64,000 nt of DNA from Verrucomicrobiota bacterium (GTDB lineage: Bacteria > Verrucomicrobiota > Verrucomicrobiia > Opitutales > Puniceicoccaceae). The position numbers were made by a program, and so were the translations under genes. The stretch is taken from positions 40,177 through 104,176 of the forward strand of contig JBCDMB010000010.1 of the NCBI GenBank assembly GCA_038744685.1, given 5' to 3'. The notes beneath the pieces were generated by a model. It had not been told where the DNA came from. It saw only the letters and a program-made list of their open reading frames with translations, and did no database searches. Below are positions 44,234-52,458 of this stretch, piece by piece (position 1 is the stretch's first letter; each line of letters opens with the position of its first letter).

Positions 44234-45324
44234 GTTCCGCCAAGAGAGGCACCGCCTTTTCTTGCCCCTAAAAGGAGAGCAAGGAAGAAAGGTCCACCGA
44301 GCAACGCGGTCAGGATACCGATCTGCAGTTCAGCCGGCGCGACAACCGTCCGCGCACAGAGGTCTGCCGCCACCAGGACCACGGCCCCCAAAAGTGCCCC
44401 CGCTGGAAGGAGGAAGTTGTGGTCGGGGCCGAAGACGGTGCGGATCATGTGGGGAACCACGAGACCGACAAAGCCGATGATTCCGCAAAAGGCTACGGTC
44501 ACCCCAACCATTAGGGCACTGACGATGATCACCAGTCTTTTCATTCGCTGGATAGAGACACCGAGATGGACTGCCTCGGCTTCCCCGAGAAGGAAAGCGT
44601 TCAAGGAACGTCCTTGTCTCAGCGAAATTGCCACACCGGGGATAATGAACAACGCGAGGATTCCAGTGCTTGTCCAATTCGATCCCCCAAGACTGCCGAG
44701 GGTCCAAAAGGTGACGGACCGCAGCTGTGCATCGGTCGCAAAAACCGTAAGCATGAGACCAACAAATGCTCCGCCGATCGCATTGACGGCGATTCCCGTC
44801 AGCAACATTGCCGGAACATGGGTTTTCCCCCGAACGAGGGAAACCCGGTAGATTAAAAAAGTTAGGCCGATCGCTCCGCCCATTGCGCAGAGCGGAAGAA
44901 CGAAAGCACCGGCGCCCATTCCGAGGTCGAGATTGGGGAATAGGAGCGGAAATCCGACTATGGCTAGAATCCCACCCATCGCACCTCCGCTGGAAACGCC
45001 GATCAGCGCGGGATCCGCAAGAGGGTTTCTAAAGAGTCCCTGCATCAGGGTTCCTGCAAGCGTCAGAGCGGTTCCCACCAAAAGACCAGCGACCAGGCGG
45101 GGTAGGCGGATCTCTCGGATTACAGCTTCCTGAAGGCCGAACGCTGCAGACGAATCAGTCCAGGTGGAAAATGCGCTCCAGATAGAGCCCCAATCGGTCT
45201 CAACTGCACCTGTAGTGAGGTAACCGAGTCCGAGAGCAACGATAGCAACTACAAGGAGAACGAGTGCAGCAGGCCGGAACGCCCGGATGCCTTTTCCCTC
45301 ACCCGCCTTCAGTAGCTTACTCAA
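44230..45324 (-). CDS. hmuU: Hemin/iron-complex ABC transporter permease (FecCD family)
   Basis: A 364-residue permease of the BtuC/FecCD/HmuU family with about ten transmembrane helices. Conserved blocks include RLPRLVAGLLVGTALTLAG, RNPLADPALIGVSSGG and the coupling region GIIGFVGLVVPHMIR, where the NBD docks. Heme specificity is inferred from the adjacent HmuT-like binding protein. It lies 14 bases after hmuT. Confidence 0.9.
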   Translation of the reverse strand: MSKLLKAGEGKGIRAFRPAALVLLVVAIVALGLGYLTTGAVETDWGSIWSAFSTWTDSSAAFGLQEAVIREIRLPRLVAGLLVGTALTLAGTLMQGLFRNPLADPALIGVSSGGAMGGILAIVGFPLLFPNLDLGMGAGAFVLPLCAMGGAIGLTFLIYRVSLVRGKTHVPAMLLTGIAVNAIGGAFVGLMLTVFATDAQLRSVTFWTLGSLGGSNWTSTGILALFIIPGVAISLRQGRSLNAFLLGEAEAVHLGVSIQRMKRLVIIVSALMVGVTVAFCGIIGFVGLVVPHMIRTVFGPDHNFLLPAGALLGAVVLVAADLCARTVVAPAELQIGILTALLGGPFFLALLLGARKGGASLGGT

Positions 45325-45338
45325 CTCTCTCGCGCCAT

Positions 45339-46205
45339 CTACTCGCTGGGATCGGGATGGACGAACTCAGACCACCGCTGCGCGGCTTCGCCAAGACGGG
45401 GTCCAAAGGTAAGGTCATCCAAAGGAACGCCGTAGACCGCCCCATTTTGAATGGCACCAACTGCTCCGAGGGCACGACTTTCCCGGAGGGCTTCAACATC
45501 CTCTGGCGTGCCTCCATGGCCCGGCGACATACCGATGATGATTACGTCCGGGTTCATTTGTACCAAACCCTCCCAAGAGACGGGTCGAAACCCCTTGAAT
45601 TCAGTGGCCGCGTTTTGACCTCCCGCCAACTCGATGAGGGCGTCTGCCCGAGACTCCAGCCCCCCGGCCATCCCGGCCGAAGAAAGAGTAGGGGGCTGCA
45701 GAAAGAAAAGAACTTTGGGTCGGGCATCTGTTCCGGAATACCGTGAACGCACCATCTCAAGATCAGCATCAATTTCAGCAAGAACCCTGTCGCCCTCGGC
45801 ATTCATGTTGAGTTCGGTGGCAACACTGCGGACAGAAGACCTCAGGTCTTCAACGGAATTGGGGTCGGGTAGCCATACTACCGGAACTTCGAAGCGTTCC
45901 ATCATTTGGCGGGCAGGAGGTGGTCCGAGTGCTCCGGTGGCCACAACCAATGTGGGTTCAAACGAAAGAATTCCCTCCGGTGAAATATTCCGAACATAGC
46001 CTACCTGAGGAAGCATGCGGACTTTTGGAGGAAAGGTGCTTGATGTGTCCACCGCGACAATAGAATTCCCCGCCCCAAGGGCGAAAACAATCTCGGTTGC
46101 CGCTCCGCCAACAGTTACAATTCGCGGCGCTTCTGCCTCTACACTGACTGAGAATAAAAAGGTGAGAGCAAGAACTGATAACCTGCAGAGTTTGAATAAT
46201 TTCAT
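45339..46205 (-). CDS. hmuT: Hemin-binding periplasmic protein
   Basis: A 288-residue class III substrate-binding protein. N-terminal signal peptide (KLFKLCRLSVLALTFLF, cleavage near VEAEA). The HmuT-type start VTVGGAATEIVFALGAG, then VGYVRNISPEGILSFEPTLVVA and the TxALGPPPA element match heme-binding members. Start chosen at the ATG at 46205; an in-frame ATG at 46214 is also possible. No TonB-dependent receptor is in the window. It probably responds to iron; a palindrome lies in the divergent region. Confidence 0.87.
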   Translation of the reverse strand: MKLFKLCRLSVLALTFLFSVSVEAEAPRIVTVGGAATEIVFALGAGNSIVAVDTSSTFPPKVRMLPQVGYVRNISPEGILSFEPTLVVATGALGPPPARQMMERFEVPVVWLPDPNSVEDLRSSVRSVATELNMNAEGDRVLAEIDADLEMVRSRYSGTDARPKVLFFLQPPTLSSAGMAGGLESRADALIELAGGQNAATEFKGFRPVSWEGLVQMNPDVIIIGMSPGHGGTPEDVEALRESRALGAVGAIQNGAVYGVPLDDLTFGPRLGEAAQRWSEFVHPDPSE

Positions 46206-46264
46206 ATCAGCCATCCAGCGGAATCATCGACTGAGACAGCGGCATGACAAGCCCAATTTTGCAA

Positions 46265-46275
46265 TTGAGTCTCAA
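46265..46275. promoter_or_regulatory. Palindrome between hmuT and the NUP gene
   Basis: TTGAGTCTCAA, an 11-base perfect inverted repeat about 60 bases upstream of hmuT. It could be a half of an iron-responsive operator, but it does not match the classical Fur box well. Low confidence. Confidence 0.22.
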
Positions 46276-46374
46276 GTCGTGGCCTGGATTAGGAAAGTGA
46301 AATTTAAGATGCGCTCTTGGCCTGGATGCTCCTAGTCTTCACCCTGTTGGGCTCTAGCGTCAGTGCATTCCTAA

Positions 46375-47349
46375 ATGATGAAGCCTAAAATCGTTTTGAT
46401 CACCCACTTTGAGCCTACTGATGGGCGCGAAGGTGAGCTGAGCCGTTTTGTAAGCGGATTGGGTTTGGAACCGTTGCGGGGAAAACGAGTCAGTGCTCTT
46501 GGCGGACTTTTCGTAAACCCGGATCGAACGATACTTGCGATGGTCAGCGGGGTGGGGGCCGTTCAGTCTGCTGCGAAAGTGGTTGCTGTGGGGATGGCAG
46601 GAAACACCGACCTGAGCGAATCACTTTGGCTGATTTCGGGAATTGCCGGAGGGGATCCGGACACGTGTTCACTCGGGAGTCCGGTCTGGGCAGACTGGTG
46701 TGTAGACGGTGACTTAGCTTGGGAAGTCGACTCGAGGGAGATACCGGACGATTGGAGCACGGGGATCTTACCATTGGGATCGAGTGCACCCTTTCAGGAG
46801 CCAGCTGGGGCTCAAGGGGTCTTTGGTCAGCGATACGAGAAATTTGAACTACCGGAGGAGGTTTGTAGGTGGGCGTTTGAAGTATCCAGTCGGGTTGAAT
46901 TAGAAGAGTCGGAAGAGTGCGTTGTGGAAGGGAAGCGCTATGAAGAGAGCCCTAAAGCATCTGAAGGTCCAAGCGTGAGAGTTGGTGCAACTCTTTCGGC
47001 TGTTCGTTTCTGGCATGGGGAGAGGATGAATGCCTGGGCTCAGGAGTGGGTCACATTGTTCACAAAGGGACGGGGTATCTTTCACACATCGAGTATGGAA
47101 GACAGTGGAACGCTCTACGGGATCCGTGATTTGTCTCAGATGGGACTGGCTGACGCAAATCGGGTTCTGCTCCTGAGAGCAGTGAGTAATTTCACCCGTC
47201 CTCCACGTGGGCATTCGGCTATTTCGACCCTACTTTCGGGGGATGGAGACGAAGCTTACTTCCCTGGATATCAACTCGCCTTGGAAAACGGCTACAGGGC
47301 AGCTTTGGCGATCATCAAGGAGTGGTTGCAGAAGGAGCCTTCTTTGTAG
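46375..47349 (+). CDS. Purine nucleoside permease (NUP) family protein
   Basis: A 324-residue protein resembling the NUP family (PF06516), first described for yeast nucleoside transport and now thought to have a nucleoside phosphorylase-like fold. Evidence: the initial strand IVLITHFEPTDG, a VSGVGAVQSAA turn, LISGIAGGDP and the C-terminal LLLRAVSNFTRPPRG, and the overall length. No signal peptide or transmembrane helix is visible, so a cytoplasmic nucleoside-cleaving role is as likely as transport. The 3' end overlaps the convergent lycopene-cyclase-domain gene by 35 bases. Confidence 0.65.
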   Translation: MMKPKIVLITHFEPTDGREGELSRFVSGLGLEPLRGKRVSALGGLFVNPDRTILAMVSGVGAVQSAAKVVAVGMAGNTDLSESLWLISGIAGGDPDTCSLGSPVWADWCVDGDLAWEVDSREIPDDWSTGILPLGSSAPFQEPAGAQGVFGQRYEKFELPEEVCRWAFEVSSRVELEESEECVVEGKRYEESPKASEGPSVRVGATLSAVRFWHGERMNAWAQEWVTLFTKGRGIFHTSSMEDSGTLYGIRDLSQMGLADANRVLLLRAVSNFTRPPRGHSAISTLLSGDGDEAYFPGYQLALENGYRAALAIIKEWLQKEPSL

Positions 47350-47668
47350 GTAAAAAGAACAGGCACACCAAGCAAACCATCGTCGCTTCGATCAAAAAAA
47401 AGGAGTATTCCTCGAAGGGGATGTGTCCGACCCATGGGGTCTGATCCGCAAGGTGCGAAAGCGGGTAACCGAGAGAAACCCCTTCCCCAAATCCCCAGAT
47501 CCCGAGGTAGACTGCGTAGTTATCCCACGGGGTAGTGAAGGCGAATACGATCAGACAGAGACCCAACCAGCTAAAAATGTGAGCCATCGTTATCCGCTTC
47601 CGCAGGAGCACGACTAGAACGGCGATGATTGGAAGGGTGAAAATAAGGTGGTATTGCCAGTAGGTCAT
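47315..47668 (-). CDS. Single lycopene cyclase (CrtYcd/CarR-type) domain protein
   Basis: A 117-residue membrane protein with three hydrophobic helices. FTTPWDNYAVYLGIW and the motif GHIPFEEYSFFLIEA match the lycopene beta-cyclase domain of the heterodimeric CrtYc/CrtYd and fused CrtYB class. Those enzymes need two such domains, and only one is encoded here. It may form homodimers or pair with a partner elsewhere. It is 12 bases behind a DciA-like gene, on the same strand. Confidence 0.78.
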   Translation of the reverse strand: MTYWQYHLIFTLPIIAVLVVLLRKRITMAHIFSWLGLCLIVFAFTTPWDNYAVYLGIWGFGEGVSLGYPLSHLADQTPWVGHIPFEEYSFFLIEATMVCLVCLFFLPTKKAPSATTP

Positions 47669-47680
47669 AGTGGTATTTCC

Positions 47681-48073
47681 TCATCCACCCCGAAGGAGCA
47701 GGTTCTTGATCAATCCGCAGCCGGGTAGCTCGTGTATTTTGCGAAGGATCTGTCTCTTGCGAAGCGCAAGCTCCTGGCGGAGGACTGGATTCGGTGCGAA
47801 AACGACTAAGGTGCCATCTTTCTCGAGTCGCCCCGGAGTGCACCGTTGGGCGTAGTCGGATCCGACTAGGTGTGCCCAGTTTTCGAGAATAGCTGTTTCT
47901 GGTCTTTCCCCTTGGTTGAGGGTCATTCGGGAGATGAGCTTGTCTAGAAGTGGGGCTAGAGACCGGGGGCTACGTTTTTTGCGAATAGGATTGCGGGGGT
48001 GGCCGCGGAAACGGTCAATCAATGCGAGATCCTCGGAGGAAAATGGCGGACGGGATGGTTTCGTAGGTTGCAT
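47681..48073 (-). CDS. DUF721/DciA-like protein
   Basis: A 130-residue basic protein. The C-terminal half has the DUF721 (DciA) pattern ILENWAHLVGSDYAQRCTPGRLEKDGTLVVFAPN with SPVLRQELALRK-like helices following. DciA helps load the replicative helicase in bacteria without DnaC. The frame is open upstream, but the ATG at 48073 gives the expected length. Followed by the lycopene-cyclase-domain gene. Confidence 0.75.
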   Translation of the reverse strand: MQPTKPSRPPFSSEDLALIDRFRGHPRNPIRKKRSPRSLAPLLDKLISRMTLNQGERPETAILENWAHLVGSDYAQRCTPGRLEKDGTLVVFAPNPVLRQELALRKRQILRKIHELPGCGLIKNLLLRGG

Positions 48074-48698
48074 CAAACAATATCGATTCTCTCTAGTCCA
48101 CTGATCACGCCAGGAATGTGGAAATTGGGCGGGAACATGGCGAACACCACCGGTCCCATGGCTCACCGAGAAAACCACTGAGTATTGGCTCCATCCGATC
48201 TGTGAAGGAACTCACCATCTCTCTACTCTCCATTGGTTGAAACCGCGAGACCGCTCTGAGGGGTTCCTATCTTCCGAGCTTTCTTCGCAAAAGCAGTCCA
48301 GTTGACGAATCGCTCGGTTTCCCGAACTGAGGGTCCAATTGGGCTCGTGCCAGCAGTTGCCATTTAGAAAGGTGCAGTGGAAATTTATCTGAACTGGGGA
48401 GACGGTAACCGATAGAAAAACAGTCTGCAAGCTTGTGAGTGAGAGGAGAGCCTCACTTGATTGGGTTTGAAGGGATTTGCCTGCTTGCAGCATCGCAGAA
48501 TTAGGTCATGTTAGTATCCAAAATCCAAAGACGTCCTTCTTAGCCATCGCAAGGTGAGACACAGTTGCTCTAGCCTTGGGCGGAACATTTCTTTTAAGTG
48601 TTGTTAGCCGATCGGGCAACCTAGCCACCACAGCTCCAGAGATGGTCGGGCGCCCAACTTTCCAGCGGGTATACTTTCGAAGCTGCCTTTTGTTGAGT
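48074..48698. other. Intergenic region without a convincing gene
   Basis: 625 bases between the DciA-like gene and opcA. Open frames exist at 48212-48493 and 48506-48718 on the minus strand, but neither has family features, a good start or protein-like composition. It may hold the promoter of the DciA-like gene and a decayed gene. Confidence 0.5.
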
Positions 48699-49679
48699 CT
48701 AAAAGAAAACTGCCTCACTCAACGCATCCCGCGGAGGGAGAAGGTGTGCTTTGAACGGCCAGTCAGTGGGAGAGCCGTCGTCAAACTTGGCGGTGAGTAG
48801 ACCGCGCCCTTCACTAAATCGCAAATCAAACGCAAACTGATGGTCGGAGTTCTCGATCACCCATTCGCCGAAGATGCGGTCGGGTTCCCCTTTGAGGGGG
48901 GTAAGCTCTTCGTTTAGGGACAGGTTTGGGTCCGCGGTTTCGAGACACTGCTTCATCCATGCGGAAAGGTTATACGCTTCTCCGCTTAGAGGTTCTCCGT
49001 GAGTAATTTTGATTCCTTTGACTCCAGCAGCCAGCGCCTCCGGTGGGAATCCGCTCAAATACTGGCCGACGGATTGTCGAATGGGAAGAAGTCTCGCAGA
49101 AGCCAGGTCTTTGACGCGACTGGGATTCTTCCAAGGAAGCTGGCAGAAATCGGTGTGTTCTACCGAGCTGTCAAAAAGGATATGCTTGGCCCCGCGGGTG
49201 AAAGAGAGGTAGTGGTCGCTGATTCGTTCGGAGGGAACCCGGTGGAACCAGTGGCAGGTCGGCAGATCACTTTCCAGCCAGATCGATATCTGGTTCTGCA
49301 AATCCCCCTTTTCATTCGGAGGATAGCCTAGCATGAGAGCTTCGCAGCAGCACATGGTTCGCGGAGTATTGCCGATATAGCACTGCGCAAACAACTTAGC
49401 CTCAAGAAAACGATCCGAGGCATTCTCTTCCTCGGGGCAGAGAACGATTATGCGACAGGGATAACGCTGGCTAAAGTGGATGGCTTCTTCGAAGCGCGCA
49501 CGTGCGTCCTGCACCGTCGTTTGAAGACCGAAGTGCAGGATAAAATTCATTTGTGAGGCGCGAAATTCGGAAGGGGCTCCAGAGCCTTCACGGCCGGGTT
49601 GCCACATCTGGCCAAGCTGCCGGTTCACTTCGGCAACAGGCAGGGTGATTCCCGGCAAGGTTTCGAGGATAGGTGTCAC
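48699..49679 (-). CDS. opcA: Glucose-6-phosphate dehydrogenase assembly protein OpcA
   Basis: A 326-residue protein of the OpcA family. Visible landmarks: RASQMNFILHF, a Cys-rich CYIGNTPRTMCCCEAL, LESDLPTCHWFHRVP and YLSGFPPEALAAGVKGIKI. In cyanobacteria OpcA activates G6PDH redox-dependently. The Cys cluster near residue 105 fits such regulation, by inference. It follows zwf after 27 bases, so the pair is functionally linked. Confidence 0.85.
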   Translation of the reverse strand: MTPILETLPGITLPVAEVNRQLGQMWQPGREGSGAPSEFRASQMNFILHFGLQTTVQDARARFEEAIHFSQRYPCRIIVLCPEEENASDRFLEAKLFAQCYIGNTPRTMCCCEALMLGYPPNEKGDLQNQISIWLESDLPTCHWFHRVPSERISDHYLSFTRGAKHILFDSSVEHTDFCQLPWKNPSRVKDLASARLLPIRQSVGQYLSGFPPEALAAGVKGIKITHGEPLSGEAYNLSAWMKQCLETADPNLSLNEELTPLKGEPDRIFGEWVIENSDHQFAFDLRFSEGRGLLTAKFDDGSPTDWPFKAHLLPPRDALSEAVFF

Positions 49680-49706
49680 GGGTATGCGATTGTTTGAGGA
49701 TTGATC

Positions 49707-51254
49707 CTAGGGCCCTGAGCGACGCCACTCATGCTTGTTCTCCCATAGTAGACGTTCTGCAGCGAGAGGTCCCCAGGAGCCTGCGTTGTAGCTTTCCAGA
49801 CCGGTTTTGCCGTTGGCAGCCCAACTCTCGAGGACGGGTGTGATCAGCGACCAGGAAGCCTCGGTTTCGTCCCCGCGAATAAAGAGCGTAGAATCACCAA
49901 CCATGGCATCCATGATCAGGCGTTCGTATGCCTCAGGTGTATTGGATCCAAAAGTCGCCGCATAACGGAAGTGCATCTTCACCGGTTGGGTTCTCGTTTC
50001 GAGTCCGGGGATCTTCGAATTCAGAAGAAGAGTGAGGCCTTCGTCCGGCTGGATACCGATCACCATAGTGTTCGAAGCCAGATCGAACCGGTCTCCTTCG
50101 CTGAAAAGGATGCCGGGGGGCCTTTTGAACTGCACGGCAATTTCACTGACCCGTCTGGCAAGGCGCTTCCCGGATCGCACGTAAAAGGGCACTCCCTTCC
50201 AGCGCCAATTGTTGATCGACAAGCGAAGGGCCACATAGGTCTCAGTGAAAGACTCCTGGGGAACATCCTGTTCCGACAAATAGCCTTTCACTTTCTCGCC
50301 CTCGATCAAACCCTCGTCATACTGGGCACGGACCACGTCGCCCCCCTCCGGATTGGCATTGGGGACCTGAATGGCCTTCAGCACTTTGACCTTCTCATCC
50401 CGGATGGCTTCCGGATCGAGGGAAACGGGTGGCTCCATCGCGGTGAGAGAGACGAGTTGCATCGCATGATTCTGGATCATGTCACGCAACGCACCGCTGG
50501 AATCGTAGTAACCGGCGCGGGTCCCCACACCCAAATCCTCGGCCACCGTAATTTGCACCGACTCGACGAATTGGCGGTTCCAGAGCGGTTCGAAGATGCT
50601 GTTTCCGAAACGCTGTACCAAGAGATCCTGCACCGTTTCCTTGCCTAGGTAGTGATCGATGCGAAAGACCTGATTCTCCGAAAAGTCCCGCGAGAGCGTC
50701 TCGTTGAGAGCCCGTGCACTGGTGAGGTCGCGACCAAATGGTTTTTCAATAATGATCTTGGACTCGCAACGGGTGCGGAGATTATGACGAGCCAGACCGC
50801 TTTTTCCCAAATTTTCGAGGATGGGGGTAAAGACGTTGGGCGGTGTGGAAATGTAGAAAAGAAACTGGGTATCCCGTCCGATCTCCTTTTCAATTTTCAG
50901 GAGAATCTGAGAGAGTTCCTCGAAAGCTTCAGGGCTATCGTATCCGCCTGCATGGTAATGGATGTTTGAGCGAATGCGGTTCCATACCTCCGGGTTGAGC
51001 TCACGACGAGAATGGTCTTCAATCGCAGTTGTTGCGATCTGTTGGAATTCTTTGTCGGGGATGGGTTTTCTTCCGAAGCCGACAAAGTGAAAATCAGAAG
51101 GGAGAAGGTTGTCCAACCCGAGATTGTAGAGGGCCGGGATTAACTTGCGGGCAGTCAAGTCGCCGGAAGCGCCAAAGATTACGATGGCGGTGGGAGGAGC
51201 CCCACGATGCTTGCTAAGACCCTGAAGAAAAGGATGACGGCTATCTGATTCCAT
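49707..51254 (-). CDS. zwf: Glucose-6-phosphate 1-dehydrogenase
   Basis: A 515-residue enzyme oxidising glucose-6-phosphate to 6-phosphogluconolactone with NADP. The N-terminal dinucleotide fold has [17 protein letters not shown] near residue 26. The active-site signature RIDHYLGKE is near 205. The substrate-binding C-terminal domain includes [24 protein letters not shown]. First committed step of the oxidative pentose phosphate pathway. It is the middle gene of yraN-zwf-opcA. Confidence 0.97.
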   Translation of the reverse strand: MESDSRHPFLQGLSKHRGAPPTAIVIFGASGDLTARKLIPALYNLGLDNLLPSDFHFVGFGRKPIPDKEFQQIATTAIEDHSRRELNPEVWNRIRSNIHYHAGGYDSPEAFEELSQILLKIEKEIGRDTQFLFYISTPPNVFTPILENLGKSGLARHNLRTRCESKIIIEKPFGRDLTSARALNETLSRDFSENQVFRIDHYLGKETVQDLLVQRFGNSIFEPLWNRQFVESVQITVAEDLGVGTRAGYYDSSGALRDMIQNHAMQLVSLTAMEPPVSLDPEAIRDEKVKVLKAIQVPNANPEGGDVVRAQYDEGLIEGEKVKGYLSEQDVPQESFTETYVALRLSINNWRWKGVPFYVRSGKRLARRVSEIAVQFKRPPGILFSEGDRFDLASNTMVIGIQPDEGLTLLLNSKIPGLETRTQPVKMHFRYAATFGSNTPEAYERLIMDAMVGDSTLFIRGDETEASWSLITPVLESWAANGKTGLESYNAGSWGPLAAERLLWENKHEWRRSGP

Positions 51255-51263
51255 GAAGTGATT

Positions 51264-51716
51264 CTAAGAGTGTGTAGGACGGTCCTGTTTATGAAAAATC
51301 GGAACGTGCTCAAAGTGCCGGAGATCACCGACAGCACCGTTATTGAGTTCCACCTCAACGATGTCGAAACGAAAATGGCGGGGATAGGGACGGGTGCGTT
51401 TCAAATAAGCGAGAGCGCAATTGCGAAGAGTGTCGCGCTTTTTCTGGTTCACGGAGTGGTAGCCGGAGACCAGCGCTCCTACAGCCCGCGCCCTGACTTC
51501 GACAAAGACCATCGTTTCCCGGTCGACGGCAATGATGTCGATCTCGCCCCGCCCAAAGCGCCAGTTTCGCTCTAGAATACGAAACCGTTTCTCGGTCTTT
51601 AACCATTTGGCGGCAGCATCCTCGGCGGCATCCCCCGCCTTCTGCTTCTCAGTCCGCTGGTCCTCTGGAGCGGGCCCGAAGGCGGACCGGATGCGATTCA
51701 AAACCCCACTGAACAT
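51264..51716 (-). CDS. yraN: YraN family endonuclease-like protein (UPF0102)
   Basis: A 150-residue protein with the restriction-endonuclease-like core of YraN: KQKAGDAAEDAAAKWL, ERNWRFGRGEIDIIAVD and VFVEVRAR, giving the Glu-Asp-Glu-x-Arg metal site. A role in DNA processing is suspected but not established. The frame is open upstream, but the ATG at 51716 has AGGAATCTTC in front. It lies 9 bases ahead of zwf, an unusual neighbour. Confidence 0.85.
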   Translation of the reverse strand: MFSGVLNRIRSAFGPAPEDQRTEKQKAGDAAEDAAAKWLKTEKRFRILERNWRFGRGEIDIIAVDRETMVFVEVRARAVGALVSGYHSVNQKKRDTLRNCALAYLKRTRPYPRHFRFDIVEVELNNGAVGDLRHFEHVPIFHKQDRPTHS

Positions 51717-51927
51717 GAAGATTCCTAGAGAATCACGGTATTCCGCAATGTTGTGGTCTTGCGAGGTATGAATTGTGGGAATCCTTTCGAGAAAAGTAGA
51801 GCACGATGCGAAACTCATCATTCGTGCTTGGCTCCCTACCGTCGACTTCTATTCGGCGAAACTTAATCGATGCGATAAGGTCATTCATTTCTTTTCCCAA
51901 TACGAAGACTAAACAACCAGACTGCGT

Positions 51928-52371
51928 TCAGTCCTTCTGCAGGTTGAAGGGGTTCCCAGGGACATTGACTTTGCTGTCCGCATCATTAGGTTCTGCTTTC
52001 TCATTCTCAAGAGTTGCAGGCATGAGAATGACCCCGCCTTTTGTGATCAAAATGTCTGCATTGATTTCGTCGGCAATTAGGGCGACCACTTCAATCCACG
52101 CGACATTTTCTCTCTCGAAAGTTAACCTCTTTTCTAGTTTGGCCTCATCCATCCCAAGGGCTTTGATTTCTAGGGTAGAGGTCATGCCATCGCCAAGTCC
52201 TCGGATTAACTGACTTATCGGGGCATCTTTTGCGGTGAACTTTGGGATGCGACCTTGAAACGCTGTTTGAACCGTCCATTCATAAGAGATTGTCTCTGGG
52301 AAGACCCAGTCCATCGCACAAATCGGAGTAGAAGATGCCACGGCAAAAAGAATGACGGTGAGTTTCTTCAT
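51928..52371 (-). CDS. Secreted protein with possible secretin/STN-like fold
   Basis: A 147-residue protein with a clear signal peptide (KKLTVILFAVASS, cleavage near ICAMD). The mature part contains FTAKDAPISQLIRGL and WIEVVALIADEINADILITKGGVILMP, reminiscent of STN or secretin N-terminal domains. This resemblance is weak. Function unknown; no secretion genes nearby. Confidence 0.6.
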   Translation of the reverse strand: MKKLTVILFAVASSTPICAMDWVFPETISYEWTVQTAFQGRIPKFTAKDAPISQLIRGLGDGMTSTLEIKALGMDEAKLEKRLTFERENVAWIEVVALIADEINADILITKGGVILMPATLENEKAEPNDADSKVNVPGNPFNLQKD

Positions 52372-52458
52372 CGTTTTCCTGGAACAATACTTGTTCGACG
52401 AAAGTCAGTATAATAGAAATATCCTACCAGAATCCGCATTCGCCTAGCTAAAATTGTT

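Noticed and set aside
48212..48493. Minus-strand frame of about 93 codons
   Set aside because: No family features, poor composition and no start signal.
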